Shown here piece after piece: positions 9,439 through 19,290 of a DNA stretch of 64,000 nucleotides. Under the pieces are notes generated by a model. That model was not told where the DNA came from. It worked only from the letters and a program-made list of their open reading frames with translations, and did no database searches. Made by a program: the position numbers and the translations under genes. Origin of the DNA: UBA3478 sp038134285 (lineage in GTDB: Bacteria; Bacteroidota; Bacteroidia; Flavobacteriales; Flavobacteriaceae). The stretch lies in assembly GCA_038134285.1 (NCBI GenBank), contig JAYPUW010000001.1, forward strand, positions 62,001-126,000, written 5' to 3'. The number at the start of each line of letters is the position of its first letter. Position 1 is the first letter of the stretch.

Positions 9439-10425
9439 TCAACGCAGTGATTCTAAGTATTCCTGACGAACCACTTTGGCCGTTTTGTGATGGCCTTCAT
9501 GGCTCCAACCCGGTGGCATCAAGATGTAGGCTAATTTATTAGCGATACCCGGAGCGTTCCAAACGTCTTTCGCTAAGGCAATGATTTCGCCAAAATAGAC
9601 ATCTACAAAACTTCCGCTATTGATCGGTCGAGTGATTCCGTACTCGGGCTTTTGATCCATGTCTTCTTCTTGATAGGTCTTAAACACACGGTCCCAGATG
9701 TTTAAGAGATTGCAAAAGTTAGTATCCATATACAGCGGATTACGTGCATGATGCACCCGGTGGTGAGAGGGGGTCAAAATGAAATGATTAAGCCATCCAA
9801 ACCGAGCGTCTTTGATCAGATTTTCGCCAACGTGTATAAAGGCTCCATAGGTTCCGTCAATAAACATGATCATAAAAAGGAGCTCAGGACGAACCCCCAA
9901 GAGTATACAGATAGTGGTGCGGATGGTATCCGCATAAGGAGCCTCTAAAAAGAAGTGTGCGTGAGTTACCGACAAATTCATGTCTTCAGGCGAATGGTGG
10001 GTGGCATGCAAGCACCAAAAAAGGCGCACCTTATGGCCTAAGTAGTGATAGATGAAATGGCCAAATTCCCAAACAATATAACCGTAGATAAACCAATACC
10101 AGGTGCCTGAGGTCTGAAAAGGGGCAACGGGTTGCAACCATCCGATGATAAAACCGACCATCCCAATGGCCAAGAAGCGACCAACAATACGATTGAAAAC
10201 ATAAATCAGAAAATTGACCTTGTAGACCTTTGTCTGTGGCTTCTTGTAGACGAGTCCGAGCACAAACTCTAACAGAATGAGTAACGGAATAATCGGATAA
10301 ATAAGCGAAAGCACCCCCTCATAGGTTTTGAGGGCCTCATAATTGCCTGCACTTAAAATCTCCCAGAGCGATCGAATGCCAAGAAATCCAACGATCTCTT
10401 GATAAAGGGTTTCAAGAAATTCCAT
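9439..10425 (-). CDS. Sterol desaturase / fatty acid hydroxylase family membrane protein
   Basis: A multi-spanning di-iron membrane oxygenase of the fatty acid hydroxylase superfamily. The eight-histidine metal signature is present as HFIYHYLGH, CLHATHH and SHHRVHH, separated by hydrophobic segments. About four to five membrane helices are visible in the N-terminal half. I chose the ATG at 10425 (MEFLETLYQEI, 328 residues) over an in-frame TTG nine bases upstream, because the ATG is the conventional start and begins the family-like sequence. The substrate could be a fatty acid, sterol-like lipid or carotenoid; sequence alone does not decide. It diverges from the APC permease gene. Confidence 0.85.
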   Translation of the reverse strand: MEFLETLYQEIVGFLGIRSLWEILSAGNYEALKTYEGVLSLIYPIIPLLILLEFVLGLVYKKPQTKVYKVNFLIYVFNRIVGRFLAIGMVGFIIGWLQPVAPFQTSGTWYWFIYGYIVWEFGHFIYHYLGHKVRLFWCLHATHHSPEDMNLSVTHAHFFLEAPYADTIRTTICILLGVRPELLFMIMFIDGTYGAFIHVGENLIKDARFGWLNHFILTPSHHRVHHARNPLYMDTNFCNLLNIWDRVFKTYQEEDMDQKPEYGITRPINSGSFVDVYFGEIIALAKDVWNAPGIANKLAYILMPPGWSHEGHHKTAKVVRQEYLESLR

Positions 10426-10495
10426 AAAAACCAATTTATGTTTAGTTAGGCTTATCTATCTTAAGCACTCAAAAGCTAACGAATTCTGTCGTCTT

Positions 10496-11986
10496 ATGCT
10501 AAAGTCATCTGATGGGGCCACTCCTAGCCTAAAAAGACAAATGGGCCTTTTTGCGGTAATCGCCACAGGAGTTTCTTCTATGGTTGGGGCTTCAATCAAT
10601 GTCGTGCCTGTCATGATTCACCGTAGCGTACCTGAAATAGGTCCCTACGTGATACACGCCTTTTTATTTGCTGCCCTTCCCGCTTTGTTAGCCGGACTCG
10701 CCTATGCCATCTTAGGCTCTGCCATGCCTAGAGCCGGAGGAAGTTACCTCTACGCCAGCCGTGGACTTAGCCCTTACTGGGGATTTATCGCCAGCTTTTC
10801 ACAATGGTTTGGGCTCTCTATAGTTATAGGAGTGATTGCCTACATCAGCATTCCATTTATCAGAGACATCGCCTACAATGCCGGATGGCAGGATCTCGCT
10901 AAACTACTCGATCGCTCATGGGTACGCGTAGTGCTAGGATTAAGCCTCATCTGGGGCTTTGTTTGGGTCAATATACGGGGCGTAAAATCGTACACCCGTT
11001 GGCTGCTTCCGATGGTTATCATGATTTTCACTCTCGGTTCTATTGTTGTTTTTTCTGGACTCTTTTACGACAGCATTGACTTCTTAAATGCCTTATCCGA
11101 AAAAGAGGCGGTAATATTCACACCCACAGAAGACAAACCTTTTCAATGGCCCGTGTTTCTCTCGGCTGCCGCTGTTTTATTTTCTAGTTTTATCGGCTTT
11201 GATGCCATCGCCCAGACCGGTAGCGAGGCGGTTAACGCCTCAAAAAATATCCCTCTAGCTATATTGATTGCCATACTCGGTGTAGGAACATTTTACGTAC
11301 TCTTCACCTTGTCGATGTATCACATCGTACCCTGGAGCTATATTGCCGAGCAAGCCCAACTAAAAGATGTTACCGCTCCAGGACTTTTGAGCCTGGTGCT
11401 CCCTAAAGGAGTTGATTTATTGATTTTAGCCGGAGCCGCTATCGCATTAATCAATGACCTTCCTGCCATGTTGTTATCGGTTTCGCGCTTGATGTTTGCA
11501 TGGGCAAAAGACTTTATTTTTCCGCAAGCCATTACTAAGGTGCATCCGCGCTATTTCAGTCCACATATCGCCCTTATCACCGCAGGAGGAATGGCCTCTA
11601 TTGGTGTACTGGGCTCTCACTTTGCAGGAGATTTCTTTTTGGGTATAGATATCATGGTTACCTCCATGCTGGTCAATTTTTTACTGATGTGTTTGACGGT
11701 GCTCACTTTACCCCGAGTCAATGAAAAGCTAGCCAAAGAAGTGTCGGTGTTCACCTCAAGAAAGATTCAACGTATGATCGGCCTATTTGGTGTACTCTTT
11801 ATTTTTGCCTTTTTGGTGATTCACGTCTATACAGATCTCTCTCAGCAAGAGATTCCCTGGTATTTTCACTCGACCTACATATGGCTCATTGTGATGGCTC
11901 TGGGTAGCTTGCTTTTTGCGCTATCTTATTTCAGTTCAACCTCTTTGAGAGCGGCAGACCACTTTAAAACATTACCACAAGAATAA
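10496..11986 (+). CDS. APC superfamily amino acid permease
   Basis: A 496-residue inner-membrane transporter of the amino acid-polyamine-organocation superfamily with about twelve predicted helices. The first helix carries the unwound substrate motif (GVSSMVGASINVVP), and the sixth contains SFIGFDAIAQTGSEAVNAS, typical of amino acid permeases. The gene is followed after 3 bp by an aldo/keto reductase-RidA fusion, so the two are likely expressed together. RidA domains act on enamine/imine intermediates from amino acids, so the pairing suggests import and processing of an amino acid or amine (inference). The specific substrate is not evident. Confidence 0.85.
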   Translation: MLKSSDGATPSLKRQMGLFAVIATGVSSMVGASINVVPVMIHRSVPEIGPYVIHAFLFAALPALLAGLAYAILGSAMPRAGGSYLYASRGLSPYWGFIASFSQWFGLSIVIGVIAYISIPFIRDIAYNAGWQDLAKLLDRSWVRVVLGLSLIWGFVWVNIRGVKSYTRWLLPMVIMIFTLGSIVVFSGLFYDSIDFLNALSEKEAVIFTPTEDKPFQWPVFLSAAAVLFSSFIGFDAIAQTGSEAVNASKNIPLAILIAILGVGTFYVLFTLSMYHIVPWSYIAEQAQLKDVTAPGLLSLVLPKGVDLLILAGAAIALINDLPAMLLSVSRLMFAWAKDFIFPQAITKVHPRYFSPHIALITAGGMASIGVLGSHFAGDFFLGIDIMVTSMLVNFLLMCLTVLTLPRVNEKLAKEVSVFTSRKIQRMIGLFGVLFIFAFLVIHVYTDLSQQEIPWYFHSTYIWLIVMALGSLLFALSYFSSTSLRAADHFKTLPQE

Positions 11987-11989
11987 GCT

Positions 11990-13444
11990 ATGAAAGAATT
12001 TGTAGAGTTATCCCCTTCACTGAGCATTCCCCGAATGCTTATAGGCCTATGGCAAATAGCAGACATTGAACGTAAGCAGGGTGTGCTTGATCCTAAGGTG
12101 GCATCAACCTTTATGCAACCCTATGTAGAGAACGGATTCTGCGCCTTTGACATGGCGGATCATTACGGTTCAAGCGAGATCATTACGGGGACCTTCAAAA
12201 ACAACTACAGCGATGCGAAGAAGGTTAAACTCTTTACTAAATGGGTTCCTGAACCCGGAAAAGTAAGCCGCGAAGTGGTGCGTACCGCCGTTCAGCGGGC
12301 CTTAGACCGCATGCAACAATCAACCATTGATTTAATGCAATTTCACGCTTGGCATTATCCAGATCCGAGTTACCTCGATGCCCTTTTTTATCTCGACGAA
12401 CTTCGCCAAGAGGGCTTAATCGAGCACTTAGGGCTTACAAATTTTGACGCGGCCCACCTACGTGTAGTGGCCTCTTCAGGCATAGCTGTGGTAAGCAATC
12501 AGATTTCACATTCTGTCATCGATCAGCGCGCCAATCATGCCATGCGAGAAGTCTGCGAGGACTATAATATTAAGCTCTTGGCCTACGGAACACTTGCCGG
12601 TGGATTCTTGTCAAACAAATGGCTCGACACCCCTGAACCAACTGAGAAAGAACTGAGCACATGGTCTCAAATGAAATATAAGCGATTCATTGATAAGGCC
12701 GGATCATGGGCTGACTTTCAAAGACTATTAAAGAGCCTCCATGAGGTGGCTCAAAAGCATCAGACGAGCATAGCGAATGTTGCCAGCAGATACATCTTAG
12801 AAAATCCAGTGGTTGGTGCCGTCATTGTGGGTGCCAGACTCGGAGAAAATGCACACATTGAAGAACATAAAGCCTGCCTTTCGATATCGCTTGATCAAGA
12901 AGACTTGAATTGCATCCAAGACGCACAGCAAAGATTGCGACCTATACCCGGAGATTGCGGAGACGAATACCGAAAACCTCCGTTCTTGACCGCCTCAGGA
13001 GACCTCAGTCACCACCTCGAAAGCATCCCGAACGCCTTTGAGCCAGTGACCTTAGAAGAGGGGCATCAAAAAGTCTATAGCGGAACGGTTTGGGAAGGGT
13101 TTGCAGGCTACTGCCGAGCCGTTCGAAAAGGAAACACTATTCACGTATCAGGAACCACCGCAACGCATGAAAATCATCAAATAGGTAAAGGAGACGCCGC
13201 TGCTCAAACCCATTTTATCATCGATAAAATCGAAGCTTCAATCACCGCCTTAGGCGGAACATTAAGCGACGTAGTTCGCACTCGAATCTTTGTCAATGAA
13301 CTTGACGATTGGGAACCCGTAGCACGCGCTCACGGAGTTCGATTTAAAGGAATCGACCCTGCCAACACCCTTGTCGAGGCCAGACTCGTTGGCGAAGGTT
13401 ACAAGGTAGAAATCGAAGCCGAGGCTATAGTGCTTCCAAAGTAG
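11990..13444 (+). CDS. Aldo/keto reductase-RidA (YjgF) fusion protein
   Basis: A 484-residue two-domain cytoplasmic protein. Residues 8-325 form an aldo/keto reductase barrel with the full catalytic tetrad: Asp54 and Tyr59 in FDMADHYG, Lys84 in LFTKWV and His119 in MQFHAWH. A late NPVVGAVIVGAR segment is typical of NADPH-binding AKRs. Residues 365-484 form a RidA/YjgF domain, with HVSGTTAT, the VVRTRIFVNELDDWEPVARAHG helix region, an Arg in VEARLVG that matches the substrate-binding Arg of RidA, and a final Glu-rich strand. Fusion in one chain is unusual and could couple carbonyl reduction to imine hydrolysis (inference). It sits 3 bp after an APC permease gene. Its last 20 bases overlap the end of the converging BNR-protein gene. 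Confidence 0.85.
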   Translation: MKEFVELSPSLSIPRMLIGLWQIADIERKQGVLDPKVASTFMQPYVENGFCAFDMADHYGSSEIITGTFKNNYSDAKKVKLFTKWVPEPGKVSREVVRTAVQRALDRMQQSTIDLMQFHAWHYPDPSYLDALFYLDELRQEGLIEHLGLTNFDAAHLRVVASSGIAVVSNQISHSVIDQRANHAMREVCEDYNIKLLAYGTLAGGFLSNKWLDTPEPTEKELSTWSQMKYKRFIDKAGSWADFQRLLKSLHEVAQKHQTSIANVASRYILENPVVGAVIVGARLGENAHIEEHKACLSISLDQEDLNCIQDAQQRLRPIPGDCGDEYRKPPFLTASGDLSHHLESIPNAFEPVTLEEGHQKVYSGTVWEGFAGYCRAVRKGNTIHVSGTTATHENHQIGKGDAAAQTHFIIDKIEASITALGGTLSDVVRTRIFVNELDDWEPVARAHGVRFKGIDPANTLVEARLVGEGYKVEIEAEAIVLPK

Positions 13445-16430
13445 CAGCGACCATTTCTTCGTACTGAGCAAGCTGTTGCGCTGCATCTTTAAGACGCATC
13501 TTTTCTTGATCAGATAAAGGTTTAGTGCGTGCCATGGCTACTTTCAAAAGTCCACTCAAAACAGAATGAGGGGTCTGCTTATTGCTTTGCCACGCCCCCA
13601 CTTGACGATCAACAGGACGGTCTCGACCTGCCAATTTAAGGGCTTTAATCTTCCCTTCTTTAACCGGATCTTCGGCGTATTGTTCCTCAAGGATCGTCAA
13701 TGATTCATACACCTCAGCGAAACGTTTCACTAACGCATCGAGCTCTTTACTGAAATGGTAGAGCTCCACCTCAACGCTTTGCGGAATCTCAAAACGAGGG
13801 TCATCAATGATCTTGACCTTAGTCGTTGCAACGACACCCTTATACCTACTTTGAATGTTATAGGTGCCTGAAAGCACAGGTATACCTCTAGTCTCTTCGT
13901 TCATCCATGCGCCTGGCAAGTAATGTGCCTTCTCATCGAGCTTCCATGGAATGTAATTTAGCCCGTGGTCCAGTTCGCCCACTTTAAACTCATGAACAAG
14001 TTCATCGTTAGCCTTGGTGATTCGGATGTTTATGCTGTCTTTGGCGGTCGGCGCATCAGAGAGAAACAAAGGAATCTCAGCGCGTTGAAACACCCTATTT
14101 TCCCCTTCAAAGGTGGTGTGAAATCCTGTCCAAATATTTCCAGGTGGGTTGATAAATAGGCCCTTCACCTGTACCACTTCATTCATTGGTAAAGCAGTGA
14201 GTGGCTCGGTAAATTGTTGGGAGGCTACTGCACGCAAACTCAGTAGATCGTCGAGTACCCATATAGCCCGTCCGAATGTTCCGACAATCAGTGCAGATTC
14301 AGGTTCTTGAATCTTAAGGTCTCGGGTCGAAACGCTAGGGAATCCGTTTTTGAATTGCGTCCAATGGGCTCCTCCATCACTGCTGATCCACAGGCCATGT
14401 TCTGTACCTAGAAACTGCAGATTTGCGACTTTAGGATCTTGAATAAAAGAGAGTGTATATCCGCGAACACCACTATCCTCTAACACATTCTTCCACGTTT
14501 TTCCGAAATCTTCGCTCTTGAAGAGATACGGCGCAAAGTCTCCCTTTCTATAGTTATTCGCCACCACCCAGGCGGTTCCTGAATGATGTGCAGAGGCATG
14601 AATGCGGGCAATCCACGCGCCTTTTGGTAAGCCTTTAATCCGCTTGGTAACGTTCTTCCATTGCTTTCCGCCATCGGTAGTGAGGTGTAGTACACCATCA
14701 TCGCTTCCGGCCCAAATCACCAAAGAATCAAGGCGGCTCGGTTCAATAGCTAGCAAGCTATTGTAATTCTCAGCCCCTGATATATCTAGTGTAAGACCGC
14801 CGTAATCTCCTTGCTGCTGGGCTGGATTGTCAGTGGTTAAATCGGGTGAAATGATGTGCCAAGTCGAACCTTTATCGGTTGACTTGTGAATGAATTGAGA
14901 TCCATAGTATAGCGCATCTGGGTTAAAGGGATCCTTCGAAAAAGCGGCATTCCAATTGAATCTAAGCGGTGATTCTGCCTCAAGAGCTGAAGGTTTAATG
15001 CTTTGGTAGTATCCGGTTAGTTTATCGTATCGATACAGCTCGCCATTTTGTGAAGTGCCATACCCAAATCGTGGATTGTCTAGGTCTGGGGCAATGTAAA
15101 ATCCGTCGCCTCCAACGAGATATTGCCAATACAAGGTTCTAATCCCTCCCCTCTTCCAGGTGTAGGCAGGCCCAGACCAGCTTCCATTGTCTTGCATCCC
15201 TCCGTACACGTTGAACGGGCGCTCGTGATCAACTCCAATTTGATAAAATTGAGCGACCGGAATCGTTTCAGGAAAGTACCAACTCTTTCCGTGATCATAG
15301 GTGATTCCGAGGCCGCCATCCCCTCCAATGACAAAGTGTTTAGGGTCTTTTGAATTGACCCACATCGCGTGAAAATCGGCGTGAATACCCTTGGTTTCAT
15401 CCGCCGGAATCATCGGAACTGGATCAAAAGACACCCCTCCATCATAGCTCACTGAAAGCGGCTGATAAATATTATAGAGCCGGTCAGGATCTTCAGTATC
15501 AACGGCTAAATCTTGAAAGTAAAAAGGACGATTGTTCGTAAATCTTGGATTCTCATTGATAAGTTGCCACGACACCCCCCCGTCATCACTTCGGTATAAG
15601 GCGTTCTTCTGGGCTTCAATTTTAGCGTACATGCGATCAGGATTCGACAGTGCAATGGCTAACCCAATGCGCCCCAATTCTCCAGACGGCAATCCTTCTT
15701 TTTCGCTCAAGCGCTTCCAGGTAACTCCCCCGTCATCGGTTACAAATAGACCTGATCCGGCACCCCCAGAGATAAATGAATATGGGGTTCTTTTGTGGTC
15801 ATAAAGTGCTACAAAGAGTCGATTCGGATTCGTAGGATGCATGACCATATCGGCCACAGCACTGGTTTCATTGGTGAAGAGTATGCGCTCAAAATGGGCG
15901 CCACCATCAGTTGTTTTATACAATCCCCTTGAAGCAGATGGAGTGAAAGGATCTCCATGTGCTCCGACATAAACGGTCTGTGGATCGTTAGGATCAACGA
16001 GTATGCGGTGTATAGATTTGGTGGCTTCAAGGCCTAAATGCTTCCATGTTTTTCCGCCATCTTCACTTTTAAAAAGGCCCATTCCAAGATTCACTGAGTT
16101 TCGCGGATTTCCCTCACCCGTTCCGACCCAAATCACATCAGGGTTATCGTTTTGAATGGCTACCGCACCAATATTTTGCGTGGGTTGTTCATCGAAAATA
16201 GGCTCCCAAGCTGTTCCTCCGTTCTCTGACTTCCACACCCCACCTGAGGCCGCACCTACCACCATGATCTTGGGCGCCACCTCTGAAACAGCGATGGCCG
16301 TGATGCGTCCGCTCATGTTCGCGGGACCCACATTGCGGATTTTTAAATTTTTTAGACTTTCAAAATCGAGTTGTTGGGCACTGAGCATCAGAGGAATCAT
16401 GGCCCAAAAACAAAAGAGTTTTCTCCACAT
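13425..16430 (-). CDS. VPS10/BNR-repeat (sortilin-like beta-propeller) exported protein
   Basis: A 1001-residue secreted protein with a signal peptide (MIPLMLSAQ) and many Asp-box/BNR repeats of the form S-x-D-G-G-x-x-W, for example SENGGTAW, SEDGGKTW, TTDGGAHF, SDDGGVSW, STDKGSTW and SSDGGAHW. These mark one or two large beta-propellers related to the VPS10 domain of sortilin, spanning about residues 30-730. The remaining 270 residues hold a beta-sandwich followed by a helical, charged tail. Such proteins are common in Bacteroidota; some are called glycosyl hydrolases, but no catalytic residues can be assigned here. The 3' end overlaps the converging AKR-RidA gene by 20 bp. Its role is unknown. 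Confidence 0.82.
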   Translation of the reverse strand: MWRKLFCFWAMIPLMLSAQQLDFESLKNLKIRNVGPANMSGRITAIAVSEVAPKIMVVGAASGGVWKSENGGTAWEPIFDEQPTQNIGAVAIQNDNPDVIWVGTGEGNPRNSVNLGMGLFKSEDGGKTWKHLGLEATKSIHRILVDPNDPQTVYVGAHGDPFTPSASRGLYKTTDGGAHFERILFTNETSAVADMVMHPTNPNRLFVALYDHKRTPYSFISGGAGSGLFVTDDGGVTWKRLSEKEGLPSGELGRIGLAIALSNPDRMYAKIEAQKNALYRSDDGGVSWQLINENPRFTNNRPFYFQDLAVDTEDPDRLYNIYQPLSVSYDGGVSFDPVPMIPADETKGIHADFHAMWVNSKDPKHFVIGGDGGLGITYDHGKSWYFPETIPVAQFYQIGVDHERPFNVYGGMQDNGSWSGPAYTWKRGGIRTLYWQYLVGGDGFYIAPDLDNPRFGYGTSQNGELYRYDKLTGYYQSIKPSALEAESPLRFNWNAAFSKDPFNPDALYYGSQFIHKSTDKGSTWHIISPDLTTDNPAQQQGDYGGLTLDISGAENYNSLLAIEPSRLDSLVIWAGSDDGVLHLTTDGGKQWKNVTKRIKGLPKGAWIARIHASAHHSGTAWVVANNYRKGDFAPYLFKSEDFGKTWKNVLEDSGVRGYTLSFIQDPKVANLQFLGTEHGLWISSDGGAHWTQFKNGFPSVSTRDLKIQEPESALIVGTFGRAIWVLDDLLSLRAVASQQFTEPLTALPMNEVVQVKGLFINPPGNIWTGFHTTFEGENRVFQRAEIPLFLSDAPTAKDSINIRITKANDELVHEFKVGELDHGLNYIPWKLDEKAHYLPGAWMNEETRGIPVLSGTYNIQSRYKGVVATTKVKIIDDPRFEIPQSVEVELYHFSKELDALVKRFAEVYESLTILEEQYAEDPVKEGKIKALKLAGRDRPVDRQVGAWQSNKQTPHSVLSGLLKVAMARTKPLSDQEKMRLKDAAQQLAQYEEMVAATLEAL

Positions 16431-16501
16431 AGATAGATGACTTTCGCTTTTACAATGTAAGTGAAAATTTGTTTCTTTAAGAGGTTACTAGCGTTGAAAC
16501 C

Positions 16502-18169
16502 ATGAACCAAAATAGCCCCATAACCTTTCTGTTATTTGCAGTTTGCAGCCTGCTGTTGATTCCTCAAAAAAGTTTTGGACAACGTCCTGAGCTGCTCACA
16601 CTTTTCAAGGAGTGGCGCGCCTTTGAAGTGCCTGTGAATACCAATGGAAGCATTGACTACTCAAAAGCACACCTAGATGCGCGGTGGCCTCAATATCAAG
16701 AGCTACGCAAAAAATTAATGCAACTTGAACACAAAAATTGGGAAGTTTCTGAACAGGTTGATTGGACGTTGTTGTGGGCTGAAATGAACGGATATGCGTT
16801 TAATCATCATGTATTAAAACCATGGGAACGCGATCCGGCATTCTACGAAGTACTCTGGACCGAACAAAGCGACGTGCCCGCACACGAAGGCCCAACTAAT
16901 CACGCCGTGATTGAATGGTGGCAGTACCAACAACCCTTGAATAAAGAAGCGCAAGAAGATCTGATCGCTAAGTTGGACTTCATTCCCCAATTTTACACCC
17001 AAGCAAAGAAGAACCTTAGCGGAAATGCCAGAGAATTATGGATAGCAGGTACTAGAGATATTGCGAGGCAGGCACAAGCACTAGAATCGCTTGCGGGTGA
17101 CCCGCAATTTCAGAAGAATCGAAAGGTTCAAAGGTCTATCTCGGCAGCCATCGAGGCCACCCTTGATCTCAAAGAATGGCTAGAGGCTGAAGCGCCTACC
17201 AAAACAGGTGTGTCGGGAGTGGGTAAAGCACTCTACAGCTGGTACCAAAGAAACGTTCACCTGGTTCCATTAAACTGGCAAGATGAAGTAATGCTACTTA
17301 AGCGCGAACTAGCACGAGCCTGGTCATCATTAGCTTTAGAAGAACACAAAAATCGTGAGCTACCCCCGCTTAAGGCAGCGAGCTCTCAAGAAGAATACCT
17401 GAAGCAAGCCAGAGAAGCAGCAGATGAATTAGTGGCATTTCTCGACGCCAATGGTATTGTAAGTGTCAAGGAGTATTTTAGACCCGCCCTTGAGCCCCAT
17501 CTCGGACGTTTCATTCCTGCAGATCGCAGAAACTTCTTTTGGATTACCGCCCACCTTGATCCTAAACCGCTTTACTCGCATTTCTATCACTGGTTTGAAT
17601 TGGCGCGTATGAGCGTTGAACCTCATCAAAATGAGATGAGAAGGGGTTCTCCCCTTTACAACATCTTTGACTCTCGCAATGAAGGTATGGCTACGGCAGT
17701 AGAAGAATTTTTCATGCAAGCTGGGCTCTACGAAAATAGCCCCAGATCAAGAGAGATCGTCTACATTCTCATCGCCCAACGCGCGGCTCGAGGACTGGGT
17801 TCGTTATATGCCCATGCCAATCTTCAAACCATGGAAGAGGCTGGGGTAATTCATTCAGAATACACCCCAAGAGGATGGATGAAAACCGAGAAAGAACTGC
17901 TTCTATTTGAGCAGCATTTGTATATGCGTCAACCCGGATACGGTACCAGTTATATCACCGGAAAGTATCTCATGGAACACGCGCTAATGGCTTATTCCAA
18001 GTCTCGAGAAGGATCTGGAAAAGGACTTGTCAAATCGTATTTCGACGGCCTAAATGCCATCGGAAGTATGCCTGCTTCATTGGGCGAATGGGAACTCACC
18101 GGATCGTCTGCATTAATTGATGAAATCTTTGACACCTACGTACCCCTTGAAACCTTACTAGAGGAGTAA
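16502..18169 (+). CDS. DUF885-like protein, exported
   Basis: A 555-residue, mostly helical protein with a signal peptide (LLLIPQKSFGQ). The C-terminal half resembles DUF885 proteins, putative metallo-carboxypeptidases: FDSRNEGMATAVEEFFMQAGLYENSPRSRE matches the family's EGWALYSE-type helix, and AQRAARGLGSLYAH matches the next helix. The usual zinc motif HExxPGHH does not appear; the aligned stretch reads EPHQNEMRRGSPLY. The protein may therefore be catalytically inactive or use a changed site (inference). The gene stands alone, divergent from the BNR gene by 71 bp, and is followed by a strong bidirectional hairpin. The family assignment is moderate. Confidence 0.6.
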   Translation: MNQNSPITFLLFAVCSLLLIPQKSFGQRPELLTLFKEWRAFEVPVNTNGSIDYSKAHLDARWPQYQELRKKLMQLEHKNWEVSEQVDWTLLWAEMNGYAFNHHVLKPWERDPAFYEVLWTEQSDVPAHEGPTNHAVIEWWQYQQPLNKEAQEDLIAKLDFIPQFYTQAKKNLSGNARELWIAGTRDIARQAQALESLAGDPQFQKNRKVQRSISAAIEATLDLKEWLEAEAPTKTGVSGVGKALYSWYQRNVHLVPLNWQDEVMLLKRELARAWSSLALEEHKNRELPPLKAASSQEEYLKQAREAADELVAFLDANGIVSVKEYFRPALEPHLGRFIPADRRNFFWITAHLDPKPLYSHFYHWFELARMSVEPHQNEMRRGSPLYNIFDSRNEGMATAVEEFFMQAGLYENSPRSREIVYILIAQRAARGLGSLYAHANLQTMEEAGVIHSEYTPRGWMKTEKELLLFEQHLYMRQPGYGTSYITGKYLMEHALMAYSKSREGSGKGLVKSYFDGLNAIGSMPASLGEWELTGSSALIDEIFDTYVPLETLLEE

Positions 18170-18172
18170 GCA

Positions 18173-18207
18173 TAAAAAAAGAGCCTCACAATGGAGGCCC
18201 TCTTTCG
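18173..18207. terminator. Bidirectional intrinsic terminator
   Basis: An A-run, then AAAGAGCCTC, a short ACAAT loop and GAGGCCCTCTTT form a hairpin of about ten pairs with a small bulge, flanked by A-rich sequence on one side and T-rich on the other. It lies 3 bp after the DUF885-like gene and 25 bp after the stop of the converging DUF1080 gene, so it can end transcription from both sides. Confidence 0.75.
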
Positions 18208-18231
18208 ACTTAAACAAATATTCGTGTTAGT

Positions 18232-19185
18232 TTAGTCTCTAGGTACCGAAATAGTCATGTTTCGGTATTCGATAGGACCGTGATCCCCTTGCAATAGTAT
18301 AGGACCCGGTTCACCTTCTTTTGAATCTAAGGCGCCCCCAGTGATACCCGGAATAAGTGCATCGGTAATCACCGATTTGCCGTTCAGCACCACCGTTACT
18401 CTTCGACCTACCAAAGTAATGTCATAGGTTTGCCATTCACCAGCTGGTTTGGCCGCGTTCTGGTTAGGGGTTAAGAAGCCATAAAGCCCGCCGATGTAGT
18501 GAGAATTAGGAACACGTCCGTAGTTGTCCTCTACTTGAACCTCATAACGACCACGCAGATAGACTCCTGAGTTTGACCCCTCTGGATAACGGAACTCAAG
18601 GTGTAATTTAAAATCATCGTATACGTCTTCGGTCATAAGATTTACCCCTGACACTGGATTGGTCAGCACTCCGTCAAAGGCTTTCCACTGGTTTGAACGA
18701 TTGGTGGTCTGCGGCTTCCATCCGTCTAAATTTTCGCCGTTAAATAAGGGTTGAGGCTTGGTCCATTTTTTAGGCGCCTCTCTTTCGAGTGAAGGTGCAC
18801 GTACCCCAGAAAAGGTCACTGCTTCTCCCGTATTCATGATGATATTTCCCGTTAGGGTGTCTCCGTCTCGAGTTCCACTAAGATGCATGTATTGATGGCC
18901 CATCCATTGAGGAGGAATACTAAAATTAAAGCTGTCTCCACTTTCGAAAACTTCTGCGATGGGTCGCGCAGATCCGGCAAAGCTCACATAGCGGCCTATT
19001 AGCGTTCGGGTACCCGAAAACTCGACCTCAAGCCATGAAGGCAAGGTTATTCCTCGGTACTCAATTTCAAGGTCCCATGACCCTATTAGTTCTGAAATAG
19101 ATTGTGCATTGAGAGAGGCTGTGACGCCAAAAAAAAATAACGTCACCAGACTCCATCCTCTTTGAAAATTCAATAAAGCGCGCAT
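18232..19185 (-). CDS. DUF1080 (3-keto-disaccharide hydrolase-like) exported protein
   Basis: A 317-residue exported protein. A signal peptide ends around residue 28 (TASLNAQ). Residues 30-135 form a separate beta-rich domain (SWDLEIEYRG...TRDGDTLTGNI) not always found in the family. Residues 145-317 are a DUF1080 concanavalin-like sandwich with the hallmark opening PLFNGENLDGW, then FKLHLEFRYPEGSNSGVYLRG and GPILLQGDHGPIEYRNM. DUF1080 members have been linked to hydrolysis of 3-keto-glycosides and other sugars. In this window, exported Gfo/Idh/MocA and TIM-barrel proteins could make or use such 3-keto sugars, although none is adjacent. The substrate is unproven. Confidence 0.85.
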   Translation of the reverse strand: MRALLNFQRGWSLVTLFFFGVTASLNAQSISELIGSWDLEIEYRGITLPSWLEVEFSGTRTLIGRYVSFAGSARPIAEVFESGDSFNFSIPPQWMGHQYMHLSGTRDGDTLTGNIIMNTGEAVTFSGVRAPSLEREAPKKWTKPQPLFNGENLDGWKPQTTNRSNQWKAFDGVLTNPVSGVNLMTEDVYDDFKLHLEFRYPEGSNSGVYLRGRYEVQVEDNYGRVPNSHYIGGLYGFLTPNQNAAKPAGEWQTYDITLVGRRVTVVLNGKSVITDALIPGITGGALDSKEGEPGPILLQGDHGPIEYRNMTISVPRD

Positions 19186-19290
19186 GTTATTGGTTTAATT
19201 GTCAGAAGAATATAGGTAAAATCAGCTTCCCATGGTTTAAAAATTAATGTTTTACACGAAATGACCTAGATTTAACATTCTAAAAGCCAT

